NCBI GenBank assembly: GCA_937941555.1
Contig: CALDHJ010000314.1
Coordinates: 1-6,369, forward strand
DNA length: 6,369 nt
Source: an uncultured Granulosicoccaceae bacterium
GTDB taxonomy: Bacteria; Pseudomonadota; Gammaproteobacteria; CALCKW01
Reading direction: 5' to 3'
Part shown: one piece after another, positions 5,206-6,369 of the stretch
How the letters are laid out: each line of letters begins with the position of its first letter
Numbering within the stretch: the first letter of the stretch is position 1
Made by a program: the position numbers and the translations under genes
The notes under the pieces: model-generated
What the model was told of the DNA's origin: nothing
What the model saw: the letters and a program-made list of their open reading frames with translations, nothing else
The model's database searches: none

Positions 5206-6369
5206 TCAGAACCGCGTTATCCACTCTTCCTGCTCGGGCAGGGGTGCGCCTTCGATATTGGCTTCGAACGCCACCAAGCGTTTGTGGATCGAGATCAGAT
5301 CAATGATCGTCGGCCACGCGTTGGCCAGGTACTGCAATGACCCCTCGACCTTCCCGAAGGCCTGACTGACCTGCTGGAAGAAACCGAAGGTAATGGCACC
5401 GGAGATGATGGTCGGGCCGAGCGCTATCAATGTGATGAAGTTTGAAAACTGCAAATACCCGAAGCGGAAGACGCCGAAATACATGTAGTGGAAGAAGAGC
5501 CTGAAGTAGTTCTTCTTCAACGCCTGATACAACTCACCAATGTGCTCGGGGCCCGCTTTGTCGGAGTTGTCTTCGCCGTACACGAGTTCCTTTCGAAACG
5601 CCGCCTCGACCTTTTGATTGTTGAACTCCAACCCGGGCAGTTTGATGCCCACGACCGCCATGAGCACCGTGCCGAATAGCGCCGAACCGACTGCGACGTA
5701 CATCAGCGACCCGTCTACTGCACCAATGAAAGGCAGCTCCTCGACCTGCGCTGACAGACTGAGCAGAAGGGGAAGAAAGGCGATCAGCGTCATGATGGCA
5801 TCCACCAACCCTTCACCCAGAGACTCCATGATGCGGGCAAAACGTTGGGTGTCTTCCTGGACACGCTGCGCGGCACCCTCGACCAGTCTCAATTTCTGCC
5901 AGTAGTGCATGTAGTAGTTGTTCATCGCCGTTCGCCAGCGGAATAAATAGTGTTTGGTGAAGAAGCTCACGACCACCAGTACCGTGATGTTCACCATCAG
6001 CACCGGCAAAACCGTGGTCAGGTGGCTCCAATATTCTCGTGCCTCGATCGAGCCCGGTTCGCTCAACGCACGTTGAATCAGATCGTAAAAGCCGCCGTAC
6101 CAGTCGTTCATGAAGACTGAGACCTGGACCGTGAAGTAGGACACCACCACGATCAGGGTCGTGCCGCACACCGCCCAGCGATACCACCCATTCTGCCCGT
6201 GCACGATCCAGAGCAATGGAAACACCACACCGCAGCCCAGGATGTAGACATACACCCAGAGCTTTTCCGGCGACAGAAACGGCGGCCGTTTGCCCTCGAC
6301 AATGGCAGGGGTGTATTGCTCCGCCCAGTCCAGCGCCGGTTGCCAGGTCTCGAGGAATCCGAACCACAG
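5206..6369 (-). CDS. sbmA: SbmA/BacA family peptide transporter (5' end outside window)
   Basis: An inner-membrane, proton-driven importer family that in E. coli and rhizobia takes up antimicrobial peptides and peptide-like compounds such as microcins and bleomycin. The open frame runs from the TGA at 5206-5208 to the right edge, 387 codons visible. E. coli SbmA has 406 residues, and alignment by eye suggests about 20 N-terminal residues are missing, so the GTG at 6255 is not the start. Counting from the edge, strong family blocks are FRWRTAMNNYYMHYW (143-157), EGAAQRVQED (164-173), GIKLPGLEF (241-249), RKELVYGED (259-267) and NYFRLFFHYMYF (287-298). Hydrophobic segments lie near 39-57, 66-86, 117-138, 190-206, 222-244 and 310-331. 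There is no nucleotide-binding domain, which separates it from the ABC exporters sharing the fold. It is convergent with the protease operon, 40 bp away. The sbmA and bacA names overlap across this family, so the symbol is by family resemblance. Confidence 0.95.
   Translation of the reverse strand: MWFGFLETWQPALDWAEQYTPAIVEGKRPPFLSPEKLWVYVYILGCGVVFPLLWIVHGQNGWYRWAVCGTTLIVVVSYFTVQVSVFMNDWYGGFYDLIQRALSEPGSIEAREYWSHLTTVLPVLMVNITVLVVVSFFTKHYLFRWRTAMNNYYMHYWQKLRLVEGAAQRVQEDTQRFARIMESLGEGLVDAIMTLIAFLPLLLSLSAQVEELPFIGAVDGSLMYVAVGSALFGTVLMAVVGIKLPGLEFNNQKVEAAFRKELVYGEDNSDKAGPEHIGELYQALKKNYFRLFFHYMYFGVFRFGYLQFSNFITLIALGPTIISGAITFGFFQQVSQAFGKVEGSLQYLANAWPTIIDLISIHKRLVAFEANIEGAPLPEQEEWITRF

Noticed and set aside
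6255..6255. GTG at 6255 as the start of the SbmA-type gene
   Set aside because: The frame stays open for 38 more codons to the window edge, and the family has about 55-60 residues before this point, so the true start is outside the window.

Overview
The window looks like chromosomal DNA of a moderately GC-rich Gram-negative proteobacterium, most likely a gammaproteobacterium. Three things point there. The YbiT-type ABC-F protein and the SbmA-type transporter both read very close to their E. coli counterparts. The protease is a lipoprotein with the multidomain layout common in gammaproteobacterial exoproteases. There are no insertion sequences, phage genes, CRISPR arrays or RNA genes that I can see.

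Layout. (1) Positions 1-1486, minus strand: the N-terminal 495 codons of a ybiT-type ABC-F ATPase, starting at a GTG and cut by the left window edge. (2) Positions 1487-1992: a non-coding divergent region of about 500 bp with a candidate ybiT promoter, several short inverted repeats and a weak candidate promoter/operator before the protease gene. (3) Positions 1993-4608, plus strand: an 871-residue lipoprotein subtilase (peptidase S8). In order it has a lipobox, a PPC-like beta domain, a propeptide, the catalytic domain, a BACON/Ig-like domain and a C-terminal domain with an Asp-rich calcium-type loop. (4) Positions 4644-5165, plus strand: a second lipoprotein with a PrcB C-terminal-like domain, directly behind the protease. 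(5) Positions 5206-6369, minus strand: an SbmA/BacA-type peptide transporter, convergent with the pair and missing only its N-terminus at the right edge.

How the genes may work together. The protease and the PrcB-like lipoprotein almost certainly form a two-gene operon, because they are on the same strand and the ATG options of the second gene overlap or lie 35 nt after the first stop codon. The pairing recalls the Treponema denticola dentilisin locus, where the lipoprotein PrcB is encoded with the S8 protease PrtP. Here the lipid anchor lies upstream of the propeptide, so maturation could detach the catalytic chain from its own anchor and leave the partner lipoprotein as a possible tether or stabiliser. 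That is inference. The neighbouring SbmA-type importer could take up peptides, but it is on the opposite strand and a functional link is only a possibility. YbiT is a ribosome-associated housekeeping factor and probably an unrelated neighbour.
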